A DNA stretch of 64,000 nucleotides, taken from assembly GCA_965203345.1 (NCBI GenBank), contig CBDBCK010000028.1, forward strand, positions 806,001-870,000, given 5' to 3'. Positions 8,653 through 17,870 of the stretch are shown here, in pieces (within the stretch, counting starts at the first letter, position 1; every line of letters starts with the position of its first letter). The DNA is from CBDBCK01 sp965203345. GTDB taxonomy: Bacteria; Chloroflexota; Dehalococcoidia; Lucifugimonadales; Lucifugimonadaceae. Position numbers and translations under genes: made by a program. Below the pieces are notes generated by a model, which worked only from the letters and a program-made list of their open reading frames with translations, did not search any database and was not told the DNA's origin.

Positions 8653-9845
8653 TATTGCTATCTGAATCGTTTCCCGAAGTGTTTGTAGTGGGGGCTAAAA
8701 GGACGCCGATAGGAGCTTTTATGGGCGACCTGAGTACAGTTGTTGCTCCAGTATTGGCGATCGCTGCAGTTGAAGGTGCGTTGCAGCAGGCGGACATTGC
8801 TCCTGCCGAGACAGATGAGATGATATTTGGTTGCGTCCTGACCGCAGGGATCCGGATGGCGCCGGCGCGACAGATTGCGTTGAAAGCGAATCTAGGCGAA
8901 GATACCCCCGCAATGACTGTGAACAAGGTTTGTGCTTCTGGTATGCAGGCGACTTTGCTGGCGGCAGACGCTGTGCGGATGGGACGCGCAGACATAGTAG
9001 TAGCAGGTGGAGTGGAGAATATGAGCAGGGCTCCGTATCTGCTTCAAAAGGCGCGCGCCGGTTATCGCTACGGTCATGACATGCTCATTGACCATATGTT
9101 GTCCGAAGGTTTGACGGACGCTTATGATGGTAAGTCTATGGGCGAAATGGCTCAAAGTACAGCTGACCACCAGGGATTGACGCGCTCCGAGCTGGACCAG
9201 TTCGCAAAAGAGTCTCTCACGCGTGCCAAATCTGCCGTTTCCAGGGGAACTTTTGCGGAGGAAATAACCCCCGTACGGATCTTGGACAAGAAGAACGAGA
9301 CTTTTGTATCTCAAGATGAACTACCCTCGAAATTGAACCCTGAACAGATACCTCGCCTTAGCCCCGCGTTTGGCCTGAATGGCACATTAACGGCGGCTTC
9401 CTCAAGCGGGATAGCTGATGGAGCGGCAGCCCTCGTATTAGCCTCGGAGAAGGAGGTTGCTCGCCGCAATCTGAAACCACTCGCCCGTATCACGGCGTCG
9501 GCAAGCCACGCCTGCAGACCCTCCGAATTTACGACTGCACCTATACCTGCTATTCAAGCTATCTTGGAGCGTCCGAGGTGGGGTGCTCCAGACAAGACTT
9601 TATTTGAGATAAACGAGGCCTTTGCCAGCGTTCCTCTTGCGGCAAAGAAGGAGCTAGGGCTGTCTTCGGAAAATATCAACCCAAATGGTGGCGCCTGTGC
9701 TTTGGGACACCCGATAGGCTGTTCAGGCGCTCGGATCTTGGTGACACTCATCTACGAGATGTGCCGCCGTGACTTGGAGTGTGGTGTTGGAGCGGTATGT
9801 GCTGGTGGCGGCGAAGGGTTGGCGATAGGGGTGCACTCGGCGTGA
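8649..9845 (+). CDS. acetyl-CoA acetyltransferase (thiolase)
   Basis: A 398-residue thiolase II family enzyme. The acylated Cys sits in NKVCASGMQA (about residue 95), the active-site His in NPNGGACALGHPIGCSG, and the second Cys in CAGGGEG near the C terminus. The GGVENMSRAPYLL segment is typical of the biosynthetic/acetoacetyl-CoA type. It starts at TTG 8649, overlapping the synthetase stop by 4 bases, so the two are probably co-translated. The likely reaction is reversible thiolysis of acetoacetyl-CoA. Convergent with the next gene. Confidence 0.92.
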   Translation: MILLSESFPEVFVVGAKRTPIGAFMGDLSTVVAPVLAIAAVEGALQQADIAPAETDEMIFGCVLTAGIRMAPARQIALKANLGEDTPAMTVNKVCASGMQATLLAADAVRMGRADIVVAGGVENMSRAPYLLQKARAGYRYGHDMLIDHMLSEGLTDAYDGKSMGEMAQSTADHQGLTRSELDQFAKESLTRAKSAVSRGTFAEEITPVRILDKKNETFVSQDELPSKLNPEQIPRLSPAFGLNGTLTAASSSGIADGAAALVLASEKEVARRNLKPLARITASASHACRPSEFTTAPIPAIQAILERPRWGAPDKTLFEINEAFASVPLAAKKELGLSSENINPNGGACALGHPIGCSGARILVTLIYEMCRRDLECGVGAVCAGGGEGLAIGVHSA

Positions 9846-9914
9846 GCTGATATATACGTTATTAGAGTCACTCTACTGTTATTTGAGGTAGTCAAGTGGT
9901 AAAAGATACATTGT

Positions 9915-9946
9915 GAAATCTTTAGATTTCTGATTTCTTTATATAT
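9915..9946 (+). terminator. possible bidirectional terminator
   Basis: Between two convergent genes, GAAATCT at 9915-9921 pairs with AGATTTC at 9924-9930, giving a short AT-rich hairpin followed by a T-rich stretch (TGATTTCTTTATAT). The stem is weak and the loop tight, so this is tentative. The rest of the 170-base gap shows nothing else. Confidence 0.3.
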
Positions 9947-10015
9947 CTGTGTTTTCTCTTCATCCTCATCAACAATGCCGAAAATATTTGCCTAAGGATT
10001 CCTTCAATCTACTCC

Positions 10016-10714
10016 CTAAACTTCAGTTGGTTTCCTGCTGCTGATAAAGACTGCTTGCCTTGGATATTGCTCACTTAGAGCTAGGTTTATAATTGCCTGA
10101 GCTAATTCGGCGACGCGTACGGTGCTACCGGGGAGAGTGTGAGGGGTGATTACTGGAGGGAGCAGGTATTCACCTGGTACGATATATGGAGGTCTTACTA
10201 ACGTCCAGAGTAATGAGCTCTCCTTCAGGGTTTCGTACTCACTTTGCTTGTCGGTCAGGAGGGCTTTCAGGTCGTGGCTGGTTCGGGTCAGGACTAAGGC
10301 GGCGGCACGGAAGAATTTGCCTCGGAGGCTGAACTTGTCAGTTGGAGCCGCCAGGCTTGCTCCACTTATGGCTACATAGCGGGAGATGCCGGCCTTCGGC
10401 ATACTTTCGGCTAGGAGTGAGGCCGCAGACGAGCATACTTTGAATCCGGTGGCGCGGTCTCTCGGCCCTAGTGCGCTTACAACGGTGTGAGCTCCGTTGA
10501 TGAGTTCAGTTATGGAATCGTAATGTGTGGCGTCACCTTGAACTATCTGGAGACCGGCGTGACTGAAAGGGAATTTTGCTGGGTTGCGGATCAAAGCGCG
10601 AACTTTGAGTCCAGACTGTACGGCGTATTTGACTATTAAGCGTCCGGTCTGTCCCGTGGATCCTAATACTGCTATGGTTATGATTTGGTCTGTTTTATGA
10701 TCTTGAGTCTGCAT
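10016..10714 (-). CDS. NAD(P)-binding atypical SDR (NmrA/YwnB-like)
   Basis: A 232-residue protein beginning, after a short polar tail, with a Rossmann motif IAVLGSTGQTGRLIVKYA and RALIRNP. This matches the atypical short-chain dehydrogenase group (NAD(P)H-binding, NmrA-like) in which GxTGxxG replaces TGxxxGIG. A later VSALGP and YVAISGAS strand fit the same fold. The canonical YxxxK is not evident, so it may be a sensor or isomerase-like protein rather than a dehydrogenase. It is transcribed divergently from the cytochrome c operon across a 132-base region. Confidence 0.7.
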   Translation of the reverse strand: MQTQDHKTDQIITIAVLGSTGQTGRLIVKYAVQSGLKVRALIRNPAKFPFSHAGLQIVQGDATHYDSITELINGAHTVVSALGPRDRATGFKVCSSAASLLAESMPKAGISRYVAISGASLAAPTDKFSLRGKFFRAAALVLTRTSHDLKALLTDKQSEYETLKESSLLWTLVRPPYIVPGEYLLPPVITPHTLPGSTVRVAELAQAIINLALSEQYPRQAVFISSRKPTEV

Positions 10715-10846
10715 AGGTGTTTTGTTGAGAGGTCTACCGGATAGTTTATCCGAAATAAACTTGAGATTATTTTGCCTTCCAACTGCTTCTAGGTTACTGT
10801 ATGATATGTTATTACAAGGTAAAATAAGGGTTGTGCACCTTATTCC

Positions 10847-11413
10847 ATGTTTCTTAATTTCAGCATCCTACTAAAGTTTGCGGCCTTGTTGGTTGCTGGT
10901 TGCTTTGCATTTGTTTTTGCTTCTTGTATTCGAGAAGAAGACTTAACAGCAGAGCAACGTGCCCATGTTTTAGAACGGGAACTTATGTGTCCCGTGTGTG
11001 ACGGACAAACTCTAGACCAGTCGCAAGCACAGGTGGCGAAGGATATGCGGCGGATAATAGCAGAACAGACGGTTGCCGGCCAGTCAAGTGAGGAAATCAA
11101 GGCTTATTTTGTAGCTCGATACGGTGAAGGCGTGCTAGCAGAACCGACGGGAGGAGGCCTAAACACCCTGGCTTGGATTATGCCAGCGGTGATAGCAGGT
11201 GGAGGCGCTCTTGTTGTGTTCTTTGCTTTTCGAGGGATGCTGCGGCCTCGATCAGGTAGTGGTTCCGGACGCATTGCGGCGGTAGGGTCATCTTCGGATT
11301 TATCCGGGTATATTAGAAGAGTGGACGAAGACTTAGGGCTTGGCGAGGCAGACAGTAAGGAGCGTGGACGTACAGTCTCTGTTACAGAGAGGGAAGGGAA
11401 GGGCACCGTATGA
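10847..11413 (+). CDS. ccmH: cytochrome c-type biogenesis protein CcmH
   Basis: A 188-residue membrane-anchored thiol protein of System I cytochrome c maturation. A hydrophobic N-terminal segment (residues 8-26) is followed by the CcmH redox motif ELMCPVCDGQTLDQSQA with Cys 48 and Cys 51, then the three-helix domain ending VARYGEGVL, and a second membrane helix near 105-127. CcmH reduces or presents apocytochrome CxxCH cysteines to CcmF. A polar cytoplasmic tail of about 55 residues follows. It heads a five-gene operon, and its stop overlaps the ccmF start as ATGA. Confidence 0.9.
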   Translation: MFLNFSILLKFAALLVAGCFAFVFASCIREEDLTAEQRAHVLERELMCPVCDGQTLDQSQAQVAKDMRRIIAEQTVAGQSSEEIKAYFVARYGEGVLAEPTGGGLNTLAWIMPAVIAGGGALVVFFAFRGMLRPRSGSGSGRIAAVGSSSDLSGYIRRVDEDLGLGEADSKERGRTVSVTEREGKGTV

Positions 11414-13491
11414 CGGGCGAGTTAGGTTCCTTCGCCTTGCTTATCGGTCTAGCGTTTGCTTTTTATGCTGGTGCAGGGTCGTTGGTGGGAGCTTTGGCAG
11501 CTGTTCCTGTGTTGTCTGCTAGTGCGCGTCGTGCGCTTTACGTGTCGTTTGCCGCCTCCCTTGTCGCCAGCGGTGCAATAATATACGCTTTCGCCACTCA
11601 CGACTTCTCCATACGTTACGTGTACGAGCATTCTAGCACTAACATGGACAGGTCGTTGACCTGGGTAGCATATTACGCTGGTAATGAAGGGTCACTTCTA
11701 TACATAGCAACGATGTTGGCTGGAATGTCGGCGGTGGCCGTCCGTTGGGCGCCTAAAAGTGTTGCAGGCAGCATGCCTTATACAGCGGCAGTCCTTGGGT
11801 TTGCTCAATTCTTCTACTTCATAGTGCTGATATTCTTCGCTTCGCCTTTTGAGCTACTAGGGAGGGTTGAGACAGAGGGACTGGGCCTCAATCCACTCCT
11901 AGAGCATCCAGGCATGTTCAGTCATCCGCCTCTTCTAATGGCGGGATTGGTTGGTATAACTATACCCTTCGCATACGCGGCGGGAGCGTTGATGTCCGGA
12001 CGGACGGGGGATGAATGGATAGACGTGGCGCGCATGTGGAGTATCCTTGTGTGGGGAATTCTCGGCGCAGGTCTTCTTATAGGCGCTTGGTGGGCTTATA
12101 CGATACTAGGTTGGGGTGGCTACTGGGGTTGGGATCCTATCGAGAATGCTGCTCTTATGCCTTGGCTTGTTATGACGGCGTTTATACATTCGATAATGGT
12201 ACAGAAGAGACGAGGAATGTTCCGAATGTGGAACATAGCCCTGCTCAATATTGCCTATGGGTTGGCACTGCTCGGTATGTTTATCAACAGAGGCGGACCC
12301 GTCGTTTCAGTTCACTCATTCGCCTCGTCTGAACTGGGGTTCGTGTTTTTGGCGTTCATGATTGTTGCTTCTGGCTTCGGATTCGGGCTTTTTATCTGGC
12401 GATACTCCTCTCTCAAGAGTGATCGCGTAATGGAGTCGTTTCTTTCGCGTGAGGCGTCATTTCTTGTAAATAACTTCCTATTACTGGCTGTAACTGCCTC
12501 TGTACTGTGGGGCGTTCTGTTTCCCGTTCTTTCCGACTTGGCGAGAGATGTAGACGTGAGCGTAAGCGCTCCTTATTTCAATAGAACCGTAGGTCCTATG
12601 CTGCTTGCGCTTTTGATGGTGATGGGAGTGGGTCCGCTGCTGCCTTGGCGACGTACCTCGGGTAAATCGTTGCGTCGGTGGCTGCTATGGCCGTTAGGAA
12701 TGGCAGCGATTACGGCAGGAGGGCTACTATTATCCGGCGTACGTGGGCCCGTTGCGATAGGGGCGTTTGCGGTTGCCGCGTTTGTGTTTGGAGGGATTGT
12801 GGAGGAATGGTGGCGAGGCACTGTGGCAAGAGTCAAAGCAGGGGATGTACCTCTGGTCGCTTGGTGGAAGCTGATAAACGGAAACCGTCCTAGGCACGGT
12901 GGTTATATAGTGCACTTGGCTATAGTGGCATTTGCCGTGGGTGTGATAGGCACGCAATTCTTCGATCAGAGGACCGAGGCGGCGTTGCGCGTAGGAGAAA
13001 GCGTAGTTTTGGACAACTATAGGGTGGAATACGTCAAACACAATACAGAAACCCGCCCAGACAGGTTTGGGCAGTGGGCAGAGATGCGCCTCTACAGGAT
13101 AGATCCTTCAGAATACAGTTCTGAAACAGCACAAGCACGATTAGATGGTAAGAATGGTTTCATCACGTCAGGCGTGTCGCGTGAAGGGGATAGGCTGATA
13201 GGAGAGTTACGGCCCTGGCACGGATTTTACCCAAGCTTCAATGAAGTGTCTGTGCGTTCGGGCATACGGTCTACTCTGGTCGAGGATCTGTACGTAATTC
13301 CTAGAGACTTCCTACAAGACGGTCGGATATCGTTGGCGGTAAGCATAAACCCTTTAGCGATGTGGCTCTGGATATCCGGACCTATATTCCTTATGGGGAC
13401 TATGCTCGTCTTGTGGCCACACCCCGTGCTGGAACGTAAACGTTTTGAAGAAACCAGAAGCGTAATGGCAGCCACCGTTGCTTCTTCTTAA
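11410..13491 (+). CDS. ccmF: cytochrome c haem lyase subunit CcmF
   Basis: A 693-residue polytopic protein that ligates haem to apocytochrome c. It has the tryptophan-rich haem-handling WWD signature (GGYWGWDPIENAALMPWL around residue 238), the haem-binding H in LEHPGMFSHPPLLM, and a large periplasmic domain near the C terminus before the last helix (LAMWLWISGPIFLMGTMLVL). Its length matches the family (about 640-690). It starts 4 bases inside ccmH. CcmA, B, C, D and E are not in this window and would have to be elsewhere. Confidence 0.93.
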   Translation: MTGELGSFALLIGLAFAFYAGAGSLVGALAAVPVLSASARRALYVSFAASLVASGAIIYAFATHDFSIRYVYEHSSTNMDRSLTWVAYYAGNEGSLLYIATMLAGMSAVAVRWAPKSVAGSMPYTAAVLGFAQFFYFIVLIFFASPFELLGRVETEGLGLNPLLEHPGMFSHPPLLMAGLVGITIPFAYAAGALMSGRTGDEWIDVARMWSILVWGILGAGLLIGAWWAYTILGWGGYWGWDPIENAALMPWLVMTAFIHSIMVQKRRGMFRMWNIALLNIAYGLALLGMFINRGGPVVSVHSFASSELGFVFLAFMIVASGFGFGLFIWRYSSLKSDRVMESFLSREASFLVNNFLLLAVTASVLWGVLFPVLSDLARDVDVSVSAPYFNRTVGPMLLALLMVMGVGPLLPWRRTSGKSLRRWLLWPLGMAAITAGGLLLSGVRGPVAIGAFAVAAFVFGGIVEEWWRGTVARVKAGDVPLVAWWKLINGNRPRHGGYIVHLAIVAFAVGVIGTQFFDQRTEAALRVGESVVLDNYRVEYVKHNTETRPDRFGQWAEMRLYRIDPSEYSSETAQARLDGKNGFITSGVSREGDRLIGELRPWHGFYPSFNEVSVRSGIRSTLVEDLYVIPRDFLQDGRISLAVSINPLAMWLWISGPIFLMGTMLVLWPHPVLERKRFEETRSVMAATVASS

Positions 13492-13512
13492 GGATAAGAG
13501 GATGGACCGACG

Positions 13513-13905
13513 ATGGAACTCTTCATAGTTATAGCTCTAGCGCTGGCTGGGCTGATATTCGTGGCGTGGCCGCTCTTTCGTCCGAAACTGGACCAAGGCT
13601 TAGAGAGCAACGTTGAAGAGGAGAGGTTGCGGGCAGAGCGTCTCCGTGTCTACCGTCGCGTAACCGACCTGCAGGAAGACAGGCGCAATGGTAATTTGGG
13701 CGACGTATCCGTAGCAGAATGGGACGCGCAACTGAACCGCCTACGGACGATGGCGGCACAACTCTTAATGAAGGAAGATCGCCTGAGAGAGAGCAGGGGA
13801 GCAGAGGCGGAAATAGAAGACGAGGTAGTTAGAGAGAGGTTGAGACAACCCCTTTCCTCTGCAAAGGGTAACGCTTCCACCTCTATAGAAAAGGATCTGA
13901 ATTGA
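13513..13905 (+). CDS. CcmI-like N-terminal membrane protein
   Basis: A 130-residue protein with an N-terminal membrane helix (IVIALALAGLIFVAWPLF) followed by a charged coiled-coil-like region with LQEDRRNGNLGDVSVAEWDAQ. That arrangement is what the N-terminal part of CcmI/CycH shows (helix, then VYRxxLxxLExDxxxGxLxxxEW). The tetratricopeptide part of CcmI is missing, so it would be a short CcmI1-type protein that holds CcmF and CcmH together. Position directly after ccmF supports this. Assignment is by layout and context. Confidence 0.6.
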   Translation: MELFIVIALALAGLIFVAWPLFRPKLDQGLESNVEEERLRAERLRVYRRVTDLQEDRRNGNLGDVSVAEWDAQLNRLRTMAAQLLMKEDRLRESRGAEAEIEDEVVRERLRQPLSSAKGNASTSIEKDLN

Positions 13906-15158
13906 GAAAGTTCCTCTTTGTTACCGGAACCTTCGCTACCCTTATGCTTTTGGCTGTCCTGATGACCTTTCTGCTTGCTTTGTCTGTAAGGACAGATAAG
14001 GCGAATGCCGCCGACCTTAGCGGATCCCTTGTGAACGGTACCGAAGGAGGTCAATTGCCCGAGGAAGCAGATATACTAATGTTCGCAATACAGAATGGCA
14101 CAGGCGAACTTCTAGAAAGCCACAAAATGTCCCCAGAGCCGAATGGAATGTTCCTCTTCAGCGGAGTTGCAGAAGGCGAGGATGTGGCGTACCGATTAAT
14201 AGCCGATCTGCCAGGGTACACTCCTATACTGGATGTGCCTCCGGGGATGCCACTTTCTGACCTGCAACTCACGATATGGGATCACACCGCTGACCCATCT
14301 ATACTGTACATACGAGACTACAGCGTTCTGACGGCGTCTGCAGATCAGCGCAACCGTAGCTTGACCTTTCTTGCAACCACGGTGGTAGCTAACCCTACGG
14401 ACAAGGTATGGGTTCCGAAAGCGCCGGAACAAGGATTAACAGGCCCTGATCTCTTCCGGTTTAACCTGCCACAAGGGTATCAAGACTTGTCAATTGAGAC
14501 GAACCTTCCCCAAGGCAACGTGCTTGAGATAAGCACAGGCTTTGCTCTAACTACCCCCGTACCACCCGGCGAGTACTCTATAGTCATAGCTTATTCTCTC
14601 CCGTATGAAGGCTCTGTTATAGAAGCCCCGTATCGACTTGCTCACGGTTCGGATAACTTCCGTTTTCTCCACCTTGAAGGAGCCGGAGAAGTAAAGGGCA
14701 CAGGTCTTGAGTATACAGGCATGGTGGAAGTCCCCACAGGCGATCAAGTTATAGTTTTCAACACCTGGGAAGGAACAGGCTACACGCCGGGCGACAGTAT
14801 AGGGATAACCATATCAGGTCTTCCACAACCTACCTTGCTTGAACGCTTGGCCGAGTTCACAAACGGTCAAATGTACGCTACCGCGATAGCGTTGGTTATA
14901 GCCGCGTTGCTATTAGCCCTATTTGTCTATGCGGTTAGGGTAACGTTACGTGCTCGGCAAGCCTACGTCCTTGGAGCAGAGGGCGAGGTACCTAACTTGG
15001 CAGGAGCAAGCCGGAGCGACATCGTAAAGAGAATAGCCGAACTGGACGCCATGCATGAGGCTGGCAATATACCGGAAAAACGTTATAGGCGCAACCGCGA
15101 TCACCTGAAGGCGCAAGCCTTGGCGAAGACAGAACCAGAGGAGCAAAAACTCGGATGA
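13902..15158 (+). CDS. unknown secreted, membrane-anchored protein of the ccm operon
   Basis: A 418-residue protein starting at TTG 13902, overlapping the upstream stop as TTGA. It has a signal-like helix (residues 8-28), then about 300 residues of beta-rich extracytoplasmic sequence: a carboxypeptidase-regulatory/transthyretin-like first part (SGSLVNGTEGGQLPEE through GYTPILDVPPG) and a second Ig-like part. A single membrane helix near 325-347 and a charged cytoplasmic tail with EAGNIPEKRYRRNRDHLK follow. No enzyme motif is visible. Tight overlap on both sides with cytochrome c maturation genes implies a role in that pathway, perhaps a periplasmic scaffold. Confidence 0.65.
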   Translation: MRKFLFVTGTFATLMLLAVLMTFLLALSVRTDKANAADLSGSLVNGTEGGQLPEEADILMFAIQNGTGELLESHKMSPEPNGMFLFSGVAEGEDVAYRLIADLPGYTPILDVPPGMPLSDLQLTIWDHTADPSILYIRDYSVLTASADQRNRSLTFLATTVVANPTDKVWVPKAPEQGLTGPDLFRFNLPQGYQDLSIETNLPQGNVLEISTGFALTTPVPPGEYSIVIAYSLPYEGSVIEAPYRLAHGSDNFRFLHLEGAGEVKGTGLEYTGMVEVPTGDQVIVFNTWEGTGYTPGDSIGITISGLPQPTLLERLAEFTNGQMYATAIALVIAALLLALFVYAVRVTLRARQAYVLGAEGEVPNLAGASRSDIVKRIAELDAMHEAGNIPEKRYRRNRDHLKAQALAKTEPEEQKLG

Positions 15159-15730
15159 GGAAGCGGTTGCTACCATTGCTTGCGTTCGGACTGCCTGCAG
15201 CGTTCGTGGTGACACTGTTAATATGGGGTGTTGTGTCAAACCAAGGAAATCCTGGTCGACCAGGGGTCAACGAAGTGCTTGGTGAGGTGATCGAAACGGA
15301 GTCGCGTAAGGTCAACTTTGAGCTGCCGACCTTGGAGGGGGAGACATTGAGTTTGAACGACTTTCGGGGACAGATAGTGATGGTAGACTTCTGGTCTTCG
15401 TGGTGTGCTCCGTGCAGGGCGGAAGTGCCGGCTCTCGTAGACTCATACGAACGATGGAAGGACTCCGACGTCCAATTCATAGCGGTCTCAATATGGGATG
15501 ATGAGCAAGCGGTGAGTGAATTCGTGCAGACGCGCGGTGTAACCTACCCGGTAGTCATTGACCGGTTCGGGGCTACCGCCATTGAGTTCGGCGTAATCGG
15601 TATCCCTGAAAAGTTCTTCATAACGCCCGACGGCATAGTCAGGCGTAAGGTAGTTGGGCCAAACACAGAGGAGAGCCTGAATAAAATCATAGGCGAACTG
15701 AAGGATGAAGCGTTAGGATTCTTTCGGTGA
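15155..15730 (+). CDS. TlpA/ResA/CcmG-family thiol-disulfide oxidoreductase
   Basis: A 191-residue membrane-tethered thioredoxin: an N-terminal anchor (residues 5-27), then a thioredoxin fold with the redox motif SSWCAPCRAE (Cys 84, Cys 87) and a cis-proline region in VIGIPEKFFITPDGIV. The IPE-FFI segment is typical of ResA/CcmG, which keep apocytochrome c cysteines reduced for haem attachment. Starts at ATG 15155, overlapping the preceding gene by 4 bases, and is the last gene of the cytochrome c operon. Confidence 0.88.
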   Translation: MRKRLLPLLAFGLPAAFVVTLLIWGVVSNQGNPGRPGVNEVLGEVIETESRKVNFELPTLEGETLSLNDFRGQIVMVDFWSSWCAPCRAEVPALVDSYERWKDSDVQFIAVSIWDDEQAVSEFVQTRGVTYPVVIDRFGATAIEFGVIGIPEKFFITPDGIVRRKVVGPNTEESLNKIIGELKDEALGFFR

Positions 15731-15957
15731 CCTCTACGTGCAGCTTAGTTTCAAATCTAAAGTGCCTTTGGGTAAATCTTTCTGGTCATTTGCCGTTGGA
15801 ACGCGTGGGAAATTCGGTCATATCGCCTTTCAGAGCTTGCGTTCCGAAGGGCGTCATAGCCTTACGGGTTTCGCTAAGCCTTCATTGCCTTCGGCAACGG
15901 ACTATGTGCATCCTTCAGCCTGCTTATATCTCATCATCCCTACGTTTCTCACTATCG

Positions 15958-15976
15958 GGGGCGGTGTTGCCGCCCC
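15958..15976 (+). terminator. GC-rich hairpin after the cytochrome c operon
   Basis: GGGGCGG (15958-15964) pairs perfectly with CCGCCCC (15970-15976) around a 5-base loop, 228 bases after the thioredoxin gene. Only a short T run follows about 15 bases later, so it may be a weak terminator or an mRNA stabiliser. The 15731-15957 stretch otherwise shows no gene I trust. Confidence 0.3.
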
Positions 15977-15998
15977 ACCGGCCCCTAACGGTTTTGAT

Positions 15999-16406
15999 AT
16001 GTCCATAAGTCGTAAACAAGCCCTGAAATACGGATATGAAGTCGTATCCCGCCCTAAGTCCAAAATGTCCATCCAAATGTGTCAAGACTCCAAGGGAATA
16101 GTACTTACTTATGATGGACAACCTGTCACAAGGACCTATCTCACCAAAAGCGGCATGGCTGCCGCGTCTGCTATTGCTATTGCACTCGCACTGCCGATAC
16201 CTTCACAAGGTCAAAGCATAGAGGTGACAGTATCCACCGGAGCACTTCACCGTCTACTTGCTTTGTCGGAGATATCATTCAGGAACGAAGCAGCGTTCAG
16301 GCTTGCAACGGTACTAATAGAAGAGGTGCGCGACATGCTTGATATACCTATGCAGGATGATAATGAAACTAATACCCCCCCAGATTACAAAGCTGCGTCA
16401 AACTGA
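15999..16406 (+). CDS. hypothetical protein
   Basis: A 135-residue frame from ATG 15999; the same frame extends back to GTG 15738 but the upstream part crosses a GC hairpin and reads like non-coding DNA. The protein has a basic N-terminal region, a hydrophobic Ala-rich stretch (AAASAIAIALALPIP) and an acidic tail with a Pro-Pro encoded by a C7 run. No family recognised. Its last 58 codons are duplicated at 17618-17792 as part of a 1.4 kb tandem duplication, and the duplicate lacks a 5' end. Confidence 0.4.
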   Translation: MSISRKQALKYGYEVVSRPKSKMSIQMCQDSKGIVLTYDGQPVTRTYLTKSGMAAASAIAIALALPIPSQGQSIEVTVSTGALHRLLALSEISFRNEAAFRLATVLIEEVRDMLDIPMQDDNETNTPPDYKAASN

Positions 16407-16483
16407 TCAATGCGTTGCGTTCAAGCAGCATAGAAGTAGCGGGTTGCTTATTTTGGGAACCTTATATACTATAAATAGTGACT

Positions 16484-17464
16484 ATGGACAATGGTAAATA
16501 TCTACCCCCTCCCCCCTTGATCCATTGGCCTCAAACAACTGAAGGTTCTGATACTAGTAAAAAGCCGGTGCTCGTCTTCACCTCTATACCCAAAACCGGT
16601 AGTACGACGCTTGGCTCCATCCTTGAGAAAAGAAACTCTAATCGCTCATTTGATTTCATAAGCGTTTGGAGTCTCTTCTTGACTTGGAGGATTCCACATA
16701 TAAACAGGTTGCGCGATTTTCTTATTTTATCCTCGCGAGAAAGAGACCGATTTCACTTAATCAATGGACTAATGCCAACAGGTGTTCATCACATTTTGTC
16801 TCGGCCGTGCGCGTATATTGCATTCTTTAGAGATCCATTGGAACGTATAATTTCGAAATATTATCATGAGGCATCTTACAAAAGAAGCAATTTTTACGAA
16901 AGTATCAAAAATGGAGAATTGAGTTTGGAAAAATACGTGAATGTAGTATCTAATGAAAGACGTTATGCTGATGAAATGACCAAACGTATATTGGGTTTTG
17001 ATCTACTTGGGGGATCGTGGAACTGGCGACGACTTGATGAAATGAAAACAGTGGGCACAGAATTACGTGAGCAGATGAGTCGGGCATGGGAATATCCAGT
17101 TACGCCTGAAATAACGGAACAGGCAAAAAAGAAACTACGCGATGAATTCCTGTTCGTGGGCATAACAGAGAAGTTCAACGACTCTGTATTGCTCCTTGCC
17201 AAAAAGCTGAGGTGGGAATCTATTCCCAAAATTCAAATAATGAATCGTAGAAACCCATCTTATCCCTTACCCACACTGTCTCCTCAAACAGCCGCACTGT
17301 TTCGGGATAGAAATTCCGCAGATTGTGAGCTGTACGCTTACGCTAAACAACTTTTTGAACAGCAATGGAAAAAACTACGCCTGCATCCTTACAGACTCAA
17401 GCAGTTCTCATTCTTTATAAAAGGACGGTTGCGTCAATCCTCCTTAATAAATAAATGGAGCTGA
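16484..17464 (+). CDS. sulfotransferase family 2 protein, copy 1 (reading frame open)
   Basis: A 326-residue cytosolic or membrane-associated sulfotransferase that would move sulfate from PAPS to a carbohydrate. The 5'-phosphosulfate-binding loop reads SIPKTGSTTL (about residues 34-43), where relatives and copy 2 have HIPKTGGTTL. The 3'-phosphate-binding segment is FFRDPLERIISKYY (about 114-127). Start chosen at ATG 16484, aligned with ATG 17871 of copy 2; GTG 16478 is in frame. The N terminus reads MDNGKYLPPPPL, the prolines encoded by C5-T-C6, so this C tract is interrupted and stable and the frame is ON. A TATACT at 16465-16470 implies a very short leader. Confidence 0.85.
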   Translation: MDNGKYLPPPPLIHWPQTTEGSDTSKKPVLVFTSIPKTGSTTLGSILEKRNSNRSFDFISVWSLFLTWRIPHINRLRDFLILSSRERDRFHLINGLMPTGVHHILSRPCAYIAFFRDPLERIISKYYHEASYKRSNFYESIKNGELSLEKYVNVVSNERRYADEMTKRILGFDLLGGSWNWRRLDEMKTVGTELREQMSRAWEYPVTPEITEQAKKKLRDEFLFVGITEKFNDSVLLLAKKLRWESIPKIQIMNRRNPSYPLPTLSPQTAALFRDRNSADCELYAYAKQLFEQQWKKLRLHPYRLKQFSFFIKGRLRQSSLINKWS

Positions 17465-17617
17465 AGTGGTGTTCTGTGGCAAAATTTCTCTCTGCTGACA
17501 TAGGAGCTGCCATCTGGCGTACAACGAAAACACACTGTTAGGTTGTTTATAGGTGTATTTTGGTTGCAGTAATCTTTACAAAGTAATAAAATTTTATTGA
17601 AGAAGTCCTCATGCCGA

Positions 17618-17792
17618 ATCCACCGGAGCACTTCACCGTCTACTTGCTTTGTCGGAGATATCATTCAGGAACGAAGCAGCATTCAGGCTTGCAACGGTGC
17701 TAATAGAAGAGGTGCGCGACATGCTCGATATACCTATGCATGATGATAATGAAACTAATACCCCCCCAGATTATAAAGCTGCGTCAAACTGA
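17618..17792 (+). pseudogene. 3' fragment of the upstream hypothetical gene, created by the duplication
   Basis: The last 57 codons of the hypothetical gene at 15999-16406 recur here with a few substitutions, including the C7 run and the stop. There is no start codon or 5' region in that frame, so it is a passive part of the duplicated unit. Confidence 0.8.
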
Positions 17793-17870
17793 TCAATGCG
17801 TTGCGTTCAAGCAGCATAGAAGTAGCGGGGTGCTTATTTTGGGAACCTTATATACTTATAAATAGTGACT

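Noticed and set aside
15738..15998. 5' extension of the hypothetical gene to GTG 15738
   Set aside because: The extended part crosses a GC hairpin and has no recognisable protein character; start placed at ATG 15999 instead.
16374..16380. C7 run near the end of the hypothetical gene as another phase-variable tract
   Set aside because: Only seven Cs and at the extreme 3' end, identical in the duplicated copy; slippage would alter only the last few residues.
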